Source: Sporosarcina sp. 6E9 (GTDB lineage Bacteria; Bacillota; Bacilli; Bacillales_A; Planococcaceae). Taken from it: a stretch of DNA of 64,000 nt. Under the pieces are notes generated by a model. That model saw only the letters and a list, made by a program, of their open reading frames with translations. It had not been told where the DNA came from and searched no databases. The position numbers and the translations under genes are program-made. This document shows, piece by piece, positions 9,962 through 17,758 of this stretch (its first letter is position 1; the number at the start of each line of letters is the position of its first letter). The DNA lies in NCBI RefSeq assembly GCF_017921835.1, contig NZ_JAGEMN010000001.1, forward strand, positions 2,225,874-2,289,873, in the 5' to 3' direction.

Positions 9962-10106
9962 GGTACCTGTGCAAGACACGATTCAGATTATACACTACAA
10001 TTGCATAACGCGATACTAGGAACCAGTCATACCTGAATCCATAAAATATTTAATGGTTATTTATACACTGTATCGAATTGTCATAAATCAACCATGCACA
10101 GGTACC
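9962..10106. repeat. 145-bp inverted-repeat element, copy B
   Basis: Perfect 12-bp terminal inverted repeats, GGTACCTGTGCA at 9962-9973 and its complement at 10095-10106. It has the same length as copy A at 3202-3346, with scattered substitutions inside and none in the ends. Confidence 0.75.
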
Positions 10107-10112
10107 TTTTAG

Positions 10113-10185
10113 GTTGGTCGTTTTGGTAGCCACTTTGGTCGTTTGAGGGGTGTGTTTGGTCGGTTGGGTAGCCTTTTGGTCGTTT
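10113..10185. repeat. 21-bp-period array, TTTGGTCGTTT family (copy VII)
   Basis: Cores begin at 10113, 10134, 10155 and 10175 (steps 21, 21, 20). It is the duplicate of the array at 3353, with one additional clear unit. It lies between the inverted-repeat element and the patA terminator. Confidence 0.75.
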
Positions 10186-10199
10186 CCCCCGTCATACAT

Positions 10200-10231
10200 A
10201 AAAAAATACCCCAGTTTGAAATTGCTGGGGT
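10200..10231 (-). terminator. patA terminator
   Basis: CCCCAG (10225-10230 on the minus strand) pairs with CTGGGG (10209-10214) and is followed by T-A-T6 on the minus strand, 17 bp after the patA stop codon. Confidence 0.85.
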
Positions 10232-10247
10232 GTGTGGGTATTAAACT

Positions 10248-11444
10248 TCAAATAAGCGGTGGATCTGGTACGATGTGGCGTTCGTTTTTTCGCCAATTTG
10301 TAATCCAATTTTCCAGGCGATTCATTGCAATTTCGAGTTGGTCGTAGGCGTAGGCGTATGAAATTCGGATGTATCCTTCACCGAGCGGCGTGAATGCGCT
10401 GCCTGGGACAACTGCAATATCAGCTTCTTTTAGGAGCGTGAGGGCAAATTGTTCGGACGACATATTGAATTCTTTAATCGATGGAAAAATGTAAAATGCG
10501 CCGTTCGGTTTGACGGTTTCGAGTCCCATGAATATTAGACGATTGTAAACGAGGTCTCGGCGTTTGATATATTCTTTATTCATTGTTGTCGGTGTGTCTT
10601 GGCATTTTGTAAGCGCGATTGTTGCCGCGTGTTGAGCGGGCGCATTGACGCAAAGCGTATTATGCGCATGGGCTTTCACGGCGTGTTTCATCCACTTTTC
10701 GTCGGTTAATAGAAAGCCGACGCGCCATCCAGTCATCGAATGTGATTTTGACAGACCATGAATTAGGAAAAGTTTTTCTTTCAGTTGTGGGTACTGAGCA
10801 AATGAAATATGTTCGCCTTCAAATGTATTTTCACTATAGATTTCGTCTGAAACGATGAAGATATCATGTCTGGTGAGAACTTCGACAAGTTCATCCATTG
10901 TTCGTTTTGGAATAATCACGCCCGTTGGATTTGATGGGAAGCTAAAGACCACTGCTTTCGTTTTCGGTGTTATTAGCGCTTCGAGTTGGGTTGGATCTGG
11001 TATGAAGTTCGTTTTTGTCGTATCCAAATAGACTGCCTTCGCCCCTGTTAATGAAATAAGCGGATCATAGCCGGCAAAAATGGGCGCGGGTATGATTATT
11101 TCGTCTCCTTCGTTCAAAATCGCGCGAAATGTTGCATCCATCCCTCCACTTGCCCCTGCTGTCACAATAATTTCTGTTTGTGGGTTGTAAGTAAATCCGT
11201 ATTTATTGGTGAAGAAATCACTGATCGCTTGACGCAATTCCAAGATGCCTATATTTGGCGTGTACGTCGTTTTATTGTTTCGAATTGCTTCAATTCCAGC
11301 GTCTTTGATTAACTCGGGCGTTGTAAAATCGGGTTGGCCGATCGTGAGATTAATGGCATTCGGATAGTTGCTAAGCATGTTTGCGACTTTTCGAATTCCG
11401 GATAATTCAATTGCCTGAATCCGTGTGCTAGCTGATAACGTCAA
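10248..11444 (-). CDS. patA: PLP-dependent aminotransferase PatA (fold type I)
   Basis: 398-residue class I/II aminotransferase, most like Bacillus PatA, the N-acetyl-L,L-2,6-diaminopimelate aminotransferase of the lysine/peptidoglycan precursor pathway. Visible motifs: NLTIGQPDF near the N-terminus, TAGASGGMD for the cofactor phosphate, SFPSNPTG, SDEIYSE and the PLP-binding lysine in HGLSKSHSMTGWRVG. Length fits the family. The start is TTG, eight bases behind AAGGGGGAAG. Transcribed alone, ending at the hairpin 17 bp downstream. The 21-bp array at 11543-11843 lies upstream. Other class I aminotransferase substrates cannot be excluded from sequence alone. Confidence 0.9.
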   Translation of the reverse strand: MTLSASTRIQAIELSGIRKVANMLSNYPNAINLTIGQPDFTTPELIKDAGIEAIRNNKTTYTPNIGILELRQAISDFFTNKYGFTYNPQTEIIVTAGASGGMDATFRAILNEGDEIIIPAPIFAGYDPLISLTGAKAVYLDTTKTNFIPDPTQLEALITPKTKAVVFSFPSNPTGVIIPKRTMDELVEVLTRHDIFIVSDEIYSENTFEGEHISFAQYPQLKEKLFLIHGLSKSHSMTGWRVGFLLTDEKWMKHAVKAHAHNTLCVNAPAQHAATIALTKCQDTPTTMNKEYIKRRDLVYNRLIFMGLETVKPNGAFYIFPSIKEFNMSSEQFALTLLKEADIAVVPGSAFTPLGEGYIRISYAYAYDQLEIAMNRLENWITNWRKNERHIVPDPPLI

Positions 11445-11542
11445 TACACTTCCCCCTTTTACGAAGCGACTATTTTGGTCGCTTACTTAAGTATAGTTTA
11501 TAGAATATTTGGTATGAATGGTAGACGGAATTTTGTGTGGTG

Positions 11543-11843
11543 TATCCTTCTGGAGAGAGTGTTTCCTTCTTTGACGAAAACGTTTGCTTCTAACGGTGAA
11601 GCGTTTCCTTCTTTCGGGAGAACGTTGCTTTCTTCGCCGGAAACGTTTCCTTCTCGAGAGAGTGTTTCCTTCTTTGACGAAAACGTTTCCTTCTTTCAGG
11701 AGAACGTTGCTTTCTCCGCCAGAAACGTTTCCTTCTGAAGAAAGTGTTTCCTTCTTTGACGAGAACGTTTCCTTCTACCGGTGAAGCGTTTCCTTCTTTC
11801 GGGAGAATGTTTCTTTCTTTAGCGAAAGCATTTCCTTCTCCCC
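11543..11843. repeat. 21-bp-period array, TTTCCTTCT family (15 units)
   Basis: Fifteen units start at 11543, 11562, 11583, 11604, 11625, 11646, 11665, 11686, 11707, 11728, 11747, 11768, 11789, 11810 and 11831. Steps are 21 bp except three of 19, where the unit ends GAGAGAGTG or GAAGAAAGTG. Each unit is TTTCCTTCT followed by variable bases and a near-constant GAAAACG or GAGAACG end, so unit junctions form palindromes such as GGAAACGTTTCC. A superpattern of about four to five units repeats. It fills the gap between the NERD gene at 11907 and patA. Both strands show open frames because 21 is a multiple of three; I see no sign that they are genes. Confidence 0.85.
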
Positions 11844-11906
11844 AAAATTAACCGTAAAGAGGCCGCCTAGCATTCTAGACGGCTACATTTAACAAATCTA
11901 TTTCTT

Positions 11907-12884
11907 CTACTGTTTGTATATCGGCATTTTATAGTTCCATGTATATATGGTCTTTGGCGGCTTTCCAGTTCGAGTTAGGTATAGCTTTTTGAATAGTTTG
12001 CTGGCTGCGGTATTCGATTTTAATTCCAAAAAGTACATTAGTTGTTTATTCGTGATAGTTGGGCTGATTAGAAGGAACCAATCGGCGACTGCTTGTCCGA
12101 TTGAGGCATTGCTCAATTTTTTGCATGGTTCGCAAAGCCATGTGCGGCCACGAACCCTTTTCATTTTTACATTACAATTAAGACAAAGTATGCCGATTTC
12201 TAAGTCCGCCGGAGGAACTTTATATAGTTCGCATGCTGTCTTTCGCCTCCAATGGATTTGACTGCTTTGGAACTGATTGGCAAGATTGTTAATTTGTTGC
12301 TGGGTCAGGATGTCAGCTGTTTTTGGTAATTCACGAATATATTTTGGCAATTGCTTGCCGTATTTCACTGTGAAGGGTTTTGGTATTTCTTCTATTATCG
12401 TTCGCTGATTGGCCATGACTAGAATTGGTTCTATTGGAATATGAACTTGCCGTTTCTCAAGCCAGCTTTTAAGTCCGTGGGCGGCTCGATCGAGTTGATG
12501 TAGGATGCAGTCGAATTTTTCGACTTCACCATTCATAGAAACTTTCATTGTTTTGCCTGATTCAACATCAAAAATGACAGTACCCGCATATTTTTTAATT
12601 TCCAATAAAATGATTCTTTTTCGGGTTAGAATTAGGGTGTCTAGTTGGGCGAAGAAATTGGGGAGGATTTCTATCGTGATGCCCTTGATTACAATGACGT
12701 CTTGGGGGAGACCGATTTCGGGAAGAATTCGATCAACGTCAACTTCGCCGGAATATCCGGCATTTACTTGGTACAACTTTTCACTAATTGTTTTGTGCTG
12801 TGGGTGGTCTTCGGAAATCCTTGCTAGTAACCGCTGCAATAGAATAAGTTCGTTCGGTGGATTTCGTTTAGTGTGAATATACAA
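11907..12884 (-). CDS. NERD-domain protein with zinc ribbon (copy 1)
   Basis: 325-residue protein with an N-terminal nuclease-related domain (NERD, PD-(D/E)XK-like): GYSGEVDVDRIL near 50, then FAQLDTLILTRKRIILLEIKK, which carries the Asp and Glu-x-Lys of the nuclease core. A zinc ribbon follows (CLNCNVKMK...CEPC, about 230-255) and then a C-terminal helical domain ending KLFKKLYLTRTGKPPKT. The biological role of NERD proteins is poorly known; DNA processing is inferred. TTG start directly after AAAAGGAGGC, an unusually tight spacing; an ATT six bases on would give normal spacing. No signal peptide. Related to the gene at 16515-17465, and both are followed by a 21-bp array. Confidence 0.85.
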   Translation of the reverse strand: MYIHTKRNPPNELILLQRLLARISEDHPQHKTISEKLYQVNAGYSGEVDVDRILPEIGLPQDVIVIKGITIEILPNFFAQLDTLILTRKRIILLEIKKYAGTVIFDVESGKTMKVSMNGEVEKFDCILHQLDRAAHGLKSWLEKRQVHIPIEPILVMANQRTIIEEIPKPFTVKYGKQLPKYIRELPKTADILTQQQINNLANQFQSSQIHWRRKTACELYKVPPADLEIGILCLNCNVKMKRVRGRTWLCEPCKKLSNASIGQAVADWFLLISPTITNKQLMYFLELKSNTAASKLFKKLYLTRTGKPPKTIYTWNYKMPIYKQ

Positions 12885-12937
12885 GCCTCCTTTTCTGAAT
12901 GTTCACTTAAATAATATCAAATTACTCTAGCAATATC

Positions 12938-12966
12938 AAAAAAGACTCTCTATAGAAGAGAGTCCT
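12938..12966 (-). terminator. Terminator of the ggt-yhdT-panF operon
   Basis: On the minus strand AGGACTCTC pairs with GAGAGTCTT, loop of seven, followed by a run of T. It begins a few bases after the panF stop. Confidence 0.85.
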
Positions 12967-12969
12967 GAT

Positions 12970-14412
12970 TTAGTACACAAATTCTTTCTTTTTAATTAGC
13001 AAGCTGAAGGCTACATACGCGACGAACGAGAAGACAATTGGGAATGTGACGGTGTGTACGCCGAATAAGAATCCATTTGCTTCGTTGTAAAAATGGAGCG
13101 CGATGTAGGTAACCATTCCTGTAATCATCGAGGCGATTGCGCCGTATTTGTTGCCGTATTTCCAATAGAGGCCCATGACGACTGGCCAGATGAAGGCGGC
13201 TTCGAGTCCTCCGAATGAGAATAAATTCAAGAATATTAAGAGTTCAGGTGGCTGTAATGCAAGTAGGAATACGATGATTCCGAGAATTGCTGTTACGCCG
13301 AAACTCATCCATTTAACGGTTTTCTCTTTCGCGTCTGGTTTGATAAAGTTCAAATAGACATCTTTGACAATTGCTGAACTAACAAGCAAAAGTAGTGAAT
13401 CCACAGTCGACATGATGGCTGCCATTGGGGCTGCTAGAACGAGACCCGCAAGCCATGGCGGTAATACTTCGAGCGCCAGCAGCGGAATTACTTTGTCGCC
13501 GACGTCGATTCCTGGTAAAACAGGACGTGCGAAAATCCCGATTAAATGCATGTTTAGCATAATGAATCCCGTGACGAGCGTTCCGATGATAAGTGCGCGG
13601 TGCATGGAGCGAGAGTTTTTGTAACTCATTGCGCGCACGGCCATTTGCGGGAGCGCGACGACGCCGACACCGACTAATATCCAGAAAGAGGAAACGTAGG
13701 CCGCTGTTAGACTTCCATCCGCACCGAATGGCGTGACGAGACGCGGGTTTTCATTCAACAAATCTTGCATGATGGTTGGCACGCCGCCGCCTGCGATAAT
13801 GACGCCAATGAGTAACACTAGCGTTCCGATGACCATGATTGCTCCTTGTACGGCATCCGTTACCGCAACCGCGCGGAAACCGCCGATGACGACATATACG
13901 AGGACTGAAATCGCGAAAATGAAGAGCGCGGATGTGTATTTAAGTCCGGTGAGCGATTCGATGAGACGACCGCCACCGACCCACTGCGCAGTCATAGCAG
14001 AAAATAAAAATATAATAATGGCAACTGCTGATAAAATCGCGACAGCTGGGCTGTTATAGCGAACTTTTAAGAAGTCAATCATCGTTACTGCATTGTATTT
14101 TCGTGCTAGTATTGCGAATTTCTTTCCTAGAATTAGAAGTACGAAATATCCCGTGACGACTTGAGTCATGGCGAGTAAGACCCAACCAAATCCGACCGTA
14201 TAGGCGGTACCGGGACCTCCGAGGAAACTCGATGCGCTTCCGTATGTGGCAACCATTGTCATCGCTAGGACGAAACCGCCGAGTTCGCGGCCGCCTAGGA
14301 AATAATTTTGCAGGAAACCTTTGTCCGATTGCATTTTTCTAGATGAAATCAAACCGATTGCGAAAATCGCAATGATTAGGATGATTAATGGCGCAATTAC
14401 GCTTATGTTCAT
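12970..14412 (-). CDS. panF: Sodium/solute symporter, PanF type
   Basis: 480-residue integral membrane protein of the sodium:solute symporter family with about 13 hydrophobic segments. The SSS signature region is visible (TMVATYGSASSFLGGPG; GGGRLIESLTGLKYTSALFIF; APMAAIMSTVDSLLLLVSSAIVKD). Most similar in character to sodium/pantothenate symporters, and the small YhdT protein encoded just upstream is the usual partner of panF. Its ATG overlaps the yhdT stop (ATGA), so the two are translationally coupled. It shares an operon with a gamma-glutamyltransferase, so an amino-acid-derived substrate is also possible (inference). Confidence 0.85.
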   Translation of the reverse strand: MNISVIAPLIILIIAIFAIGLISSRKMQSDKGFLQNYFLGGRELGGFVLAMTMVATYGSASSFLGGPGTAYTVGFGWVLLAMTQVVTGYFVLLILGKKFAILARKYNAVTMIDFLKVRYNSPAVAILSAVAIIIFLFSAMTAQWVGGGRLIESLTGLKYTSALFIFAISVLVYVVIGGFRAVAVTDAVQGAIMVIGTLVLLIGVIIAGGGVPTIMQDLLNENPRLVTPFGADGSLTAAYVSSFWILVGVGVVALPQMAVRAMSYKNSRSMHRALIIGTLVTGFIMLNMHLIGIFARPVLPGIDVGDKVIPLLALEVLPPWLAGLVLAAPMAAIMSTVDSLLLLVSSAIVKDVYLNFIKPDAKEKTVKWMSFGVTAILGIIVFLLALQPPELLIFLNLFSFGGLEAAFIWPVVMGLYWKYGNKYGAIASMITGMVTYIALHFYNEANGFLFGVHTVTFPIVFSFVAYVAFSLLIKKKEFVY

Positions 14413-14684
14413 AATTCGTCTTCCTCCTCAAAAGGTACTTCTGTGAGGAAGAACTTTGTAATGATTATCACGAGTATTGAGATTAAGACAAATCCGACAA
14501 CGCAACTGTAGAAAAACCATGCCGGGAGTCCGAAAACATACGTGTACTCTTCCACTGGACGTGATCCGAGTCCGTAGGCGAATCCGAACCACCATATGAA
14601 GTTGAAAATTGCGAGTCCGACGCCGATAAGTGCTTCACGATGCGCAATTTTGAACCGCCAATCTGTATTGCTTTTATTTACCAT
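14409..14684 (-). CDS. yhdT: YhdT family small membrane protein (DUF997)
   Basis: 91 residues with two hydrophobic segments (about 20-40 and 52-75) separated by GSRPVEEYTYVFGLPAWFFYS, a hallmark of the YhdT/DUF997 family, and an acidic C-terminus. In many bacteria yhdT lies directly before panF, as here, and the two stop/start codons overlap. It also overlaps the upstream gamma-glutamyltransferase gene by seven bases. Probably an accessory subunit or assembly factor of the symporter; the molecular role is not established. Confidence 0.9.
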   Translation of the reverse strand: MVNKSNTDWRFKIAHREALIGVGLAIFNFIWWFGFAYGLGSRPVEEYTYVFGLPAWFFYSCVVGFVLISILVIIITKFFLTEVPFEEEDEL

Positions 14685-16282
14685 AAGACAATCGCTCCAT
14701 CTGTTCTTGTTTCAGTTCCTCCTGATAATACACCCGTTTCCGGATTACGCCATATGATTTGGCCTCGTCCAAATGAACCGTTATCGAGAGTTGGCTTAAT
14801 ATCGTGACCTAATCTCGTTAGTGCTTGCGCTAAATGGTTTGGGAAATTCGGTTCGACGTGAACGGTATTTCCTTCAATCCACTGCCATCTCGGTGAATCA
14901 AGCGCGGCTTGCGGATTTAATCGATAATCAATGGTGTTTACAATCATTTGGAAATGTCCTTGCGGCTGCATGTAACCACCCATGACACCAAACGGCCCGA
15001 TTGCCTGTCCATTTTTTGTCAGGAAGCCTGGGATAATCGTGTTAAAGGACCGTTTTCCTGGTTTTAACGCATTTGGATATGTTGGATCAAGCGAGAAATC
15101 TGCACCGCGGTTCTGGAGCGCGATTCCTGTACCCGGAATGACGATGCCGGAACCGAACCCCATGTAATTGGACTGGATGAAAGAGACCATATTGCCTTCC
15201 CCGTCCGCTGTCGCCAGGTAAACCGTGCCGCCTTTTGGCAGTTCGTATGGCTCTGGAATTGATGCTTCGTTTGTGATTTTTTCTGCGCGTTTTTCGGCGT
15301 ATTCATCGGACAGTAAATGCTCGACATCGATTGGCATTTCGTTTTCTTCGGTAATGAACGCTTTTCCGTCGATGAATGCTAGTTTCATAGCCTCAATTTG
15401 TTCATGAAGCGTTTTCGTATTTTCTGGGATTGCCGGGCTTAATTTGGAATAAATATTAAGCGCCATGAGCGTTACCATGCCTTGGCCATTCGGTGGGATT
15501 TCCCATACATCATAGCCGCGGTAATTTGTCGAAATCGGTTCTACCCATTCGACTTTATACTTTTCTAAATCTGATTTTCTTAAATATCCACCGTGCTTTA
15601 CCATGAAGTCGTCGATTTTATCGGCGATTTCCCCTTTGTAGAAGGAATCTGCATTTGTCTCGGCAATGGAACGCAAGGTTTCGGCGTGATCTGGTGATTT
15701 CCACACTTCGCCAATTTCCGGCGCACGGCCGTCAGGTGCAAATGTTTCGAACCAAGCGTTGAATTCTTCTGTTGTGAATGAACTCTTAAATCTTTTGTAT
15801 GCTAGTTTCCAGTACTTACCGAGAATTGGTGTGAGTGGGTAACCTTCCTCGGCATAGCGAATTGCAGGTGCGAGTGATTCTTTTAGCGATAGTTTCCCGA
15901 ACTTTTTCGCTAGTTCCGCCCAAGCTGCCGGGATGCCTGGGACCGTGATTGGCGTTAGACCGTGAGTTGGCATTTTTTCGTGACCAGCTGCGGTGACGGC
16001 GTCGATTGTTAGGGCATCTGGTGATGGACCGGATGCATTTAGGCCGTGAAGTTTGTTGTTTACCCAAACGAGGGCAAATGCATCGCCGCCGATCCCATTG
16101 GATGTCGGTTCAACAACGGTGAGTGCCGCGGCTGTTGCGATTGCAGCATCGATCGCGTTTCCGCCTTTACGCATGATTTCAATTCCTGCTTGTGCGGCGA
16201 GTGGTTGTGATGTTGCAACCATGCCGTTTTTCGCGAAGGCGGTGTGTTTGATTGAAGGGTACGGGTTATATAGGTAATCCAT
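14678..16282 (-). CDS. ywrD: Gamma-glutamyltransferase family protein, YwrD type
   Basis: 534-residue Ntn-hydrolase of the gamma-glutamyltransferase/glutathione hydrolase family. The precursor should self-cleave before the nucleophilic Thr near 353 (KGGTVYLATAD), giving large and small subunits; the PFGVMGGYMQPQGH block and SNYMGFGSG are typical of the small subunit. No signal peptide, so probably cytoplasmic like YwrD, unlike secreted Ggt. Start chosen at the ATG behind CGGAGG; the frame continues 50 codons upstream, but that part encodes the neighbouring repeat array. First gene of an operon with yhdT and panF. Confidence 0.9.
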   Translation of the reverse strand: MDYLYNPYPSIKHTAFAKNGMVATSQPLAAQAGIEIMRKGGNAIDAAIATAAALTVVEPTSNGIGGDAFALVWVNNKLHGLNASGPSPDALTIDAVTAAGHEKMPTHGLTPITVPGIPAAWAELAKKFGKLSLKESLAPAIRYAEEGYPLTPILGKYWKLAYKRFKSSFTTEEFNAWFETFAPDGRAPEIGEVWKSPDHAETLRSIAETNADSFYKGEIADKIDDFMVKHGGYLRKSDLEKYKVEWVEPISTNYRGYDVWEIPPNGQGMVTLMALNIYSKLSPAIPENTKTLHEQIEAMKLAFIDGKAFITEENEMPIDVEHLLSDEYAEKRAEKITNEASIPEPYELPKGGTVYLATADGEGNMVSFIQSNYMGFGSGIVIPGTGIALQNRGADFSLDPTYPNALKPGKRSFNTIIPGFLTKNGQAIGPFGVMGGYMQPQGHFQMIVNTIDYRLNPQAALDSPRWQWIEGNTVHVEPNFPNHLAQALTRLGHDIKPTLDNGSFGRGQIIWRNPETGVLSGGTETRTDGAIVLW

Positions 16283-16340
16283 TTTGATTCCTCCGTTTTT
16301 ATGCTTGATTGTGTGATTTTGATTTATGTAGTTGTCTTTC

Positions 16341-16346
16341 ATTATA
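16341..16346 (-). promoter_or_regulatory. Probable -10 box for the ywrD operon
   Basis: TATAAT on the minus strand, about 60 bp before the start codon. No convincing -35 hexamer lies at the right distance, so this is a tentative call. Confidence 0.35.
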
Positions 16347-16388
16347 CAGAAAGAGCTGGGGGTGTGGGGCGGGAAATTTGGGATGGGG

Positions 16389-16504
16389 TTTGGTCGTTTG
16401 GTTGGCGGGTTTGGTCGTTTGGGATACGGCATTGGGCGTTTGGGAATCTACTATGGTCGTTTCGAGTGCAGCTTTAGGCGTTTGGGGATCGACTTTGGTC
16501 GTTT
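16389..16504. repeat. 21-bp-period array, TTTGGTCGTTT family (array II)
   Basis: Six cores start at 16389, 16410, 16431, 16452, 16473 and 16494, each exactly 21 bp apart: TTTGGTCGTTT or one- to two-base variants. The 10-bp spacers differ (GGTTGGCGGG, GGGATACGGC, GGGAATCTAC, CGAGTGCAGC, GGGGATCGAC). The stop codon of the NERD gene begins at 16515, again 21 bp after the last core. Confidence 0.85.
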
Positions 16505-16514
16505 GGCGTTAAAT

Positions 16515-17465
16515 TTAGATTTTCAATACATAATAGCTCGTCCTGCGTTTACCGTGTAGTTGCAATCCGGCTCTTTTTAGGAGTCGTTTGGCAACTTGTT
16601 GGTTTTCGATCAATGCGAAGTTACGGAATTGACGATTTGTTATTTTATTGTCAATTAGATAGAACCAATCTTTAGTTGTCGCGATATGGCTATCTAGGCT
16701 GAAACTTTTACATTTGGGACAATTCCATCTTTGGTTCTTCCACTGCATGCCGAATAATTTGCAGCTTTGACATTGAACCCCCCGTTTGAAATCTTCTGGT
16801 GATATGTCCCATGTTCTAATCATTGGGAACGGATTGTAGTCTGAATGACGTCGTTTCATATCCGTCGCTATGTGTTTAATACGCATGGCGCTTAACTCTC
16901 CGGCTTGTAAAGGGAGCGAATACAAGTAATTTGGAACTTGGTATGCAAAAATGATTGGTTTTTTCGGCGTGGAGTCGAGTTGAAGTTCATTCTCGACGGC
17001 CAGAACGACGACGCCCTGAATATACGCTTGAATTCCACGTTTGCCGAGCCATTCTTTGAGGAAATATTCCTTCCTGTCTAATTGTGCAATCGGACTTTCC
17101 ATCGGTTTTCCCTCACCGGTATGCAGTTTGCGTACAAACCTGTCGGGATTCCCCATAAATATCAACTTCCCGACAAAATTTTTCACTTCAAAAATGATGA
17201 TGGTTGCCGGTGTGATGAGGATTGAATCCATTTGAAAATAGACGCCGCCATAGTTCAGGTACACATCATGAAGAATTGCATGCGGATACTTGGGCATGAA
17301 TTCTCGTAAATGCTTGTCGAAATTAACTTCGCCTTCATAACCAGCTTTCGCTCGATTTAGCTGATCAGATACCTCTCTCATGCTTTTGGGGTTTGAATGA
17401 AGACGATTTTTTAGTGCGGTTAATCCTAGGAGATCGTTTGGTTTTCCCCTGTTTTTGTAAATCAT
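16515..17465 (-). CDS. NERD-domain protein with zinc ribbon (copy 2)
   Basis: 316-residue paralogue of the 11907-12884 protein. NERD domain at about 35-160, with GYEGEVNFDKHL and FQMDSILITPATIIIFEVKNF supplying the Asp and Glu-x-Lys of a PD-(D/E)XK core. Zinc ribbon CQSC...CPKC near 235-257. The C-terminal helical domain ends RLLKRAGLQLHGKRRTSYY. ATG start with an AGAGGTGATG site upstream. No partner enzyme is encoded beside it. The gene is bracketed by 21-bp arrays, one beginning 10 bp past its stop and one about 150 bp upstream of its start. Function unknown; nuclease activity is inferred from fold motifs only. Confidence 0.85.
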   Translation of the reverse strand: MIYKNRGKPNDLLGLTALKNRLHSNPKSMREVSDQLNRAKAGYEGEVNFDKHLREFMPKYPHAILHDVYLNYGGVYFQMDSILITPATIIIFEVKNFVGKLIFMGNPDRFVRKLHTGEGKPMESPIAQLDRKEYFLKEWLGKRGIQAYIQGVVVLAVENELQLDSTPKKPIIFAYQVPNYLYSLPLQAGELSAMRIKHIATDMKRRHSDYNPFPMIRTWDISPEDFKRGVQCQSCKLFGMQWKNQRWNCPKCKSFSLDSHIATTKDWFYLIDNKITNRQFRNFALIENQQVAKRLLKRAGLQLHGKRRTSYYVLKI

Positions 17466-17627
17466 GACATCACCTCTACTGTAAGAATACCAAATAGGGC
17501 TGGTGCTGCCTATAGTGTGGATGAAGGTTGATTTTTGGAGGGTTTATTGGAGGGATAAGTGAATTTTCGTGGAGTAAATGGGGTTGAAATTGGATTGTGG
17601 GGGTTTTTAGATGTTATGGGACACCGC

Positions 17628-17742
17628 TTTGGGCGTTTGGATGATCGCTTTAGTCGTTTCGGGAGCGACTTTGGTCGTTTGCTTCCTGCTTTGGTCGTTT
17701 AGGGTGGCTTTTTAGTCGTCTCGACGGCTGTTTTGGTTGTTT
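17628..17742. repeat. 21-bp-period array, TTTGGTCGTTT family (array III)
   Basis: Cores start at 17628, 17649, 17670, 17690, 17711 and 17732 (steps 21, 21, 20, 21, 21). A decayed unit may lie near 17606. The spacers are unlike those of array II. The array ends about 15 bp before a short coding-like tail (17759-17815). Confidence 0.8.
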
Positions 17743-17758
17743 GATGATGTTGGATAGT

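Larger units (their letters stand above)
9122..10247. other. Upstream intergenic block of protease copy 2
   Basis: A 1.1-kb gap. From the protease gene outward it holds the leader and promoter, a minus-strand terminator hairpin (9671-9700), an AT-rich stretch with a 21-codon frame (9832-9894), a short direct-repeat run of CTTTTAGGTGTCA/CTTTTGGATGCCC units (9902-9960), the 145-bp element copy B, a 21-bp-period array, and the patA terminator. The frame at 9664-9891 on the plus strand overlaps the terminator and is not a credible gene. Confidence 0.6.

Noticed and set aside
11475..11784. Two overlapping plus-strand reading frames rich in Phe, Ser and Pro
   Set aside because: They are translations of the 21-bp array; 21 is a multiple of three, so repeats keep frames open. 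No ribosome-binding site.
16283..16432. N-terminal extension of the gamma-glutamyltransferase
   Set aside because: The extra 50 codons run into array II and the promoter, while a good ribosome-binding site precedes the downstream ATG.
16389..16504. CRISPR array
   Set aside because: The period (21 bp), repeat (11 bp) and spacers (10 bp) are far below CRISPR sizes, cores are degenerate, and no cas gene is present.
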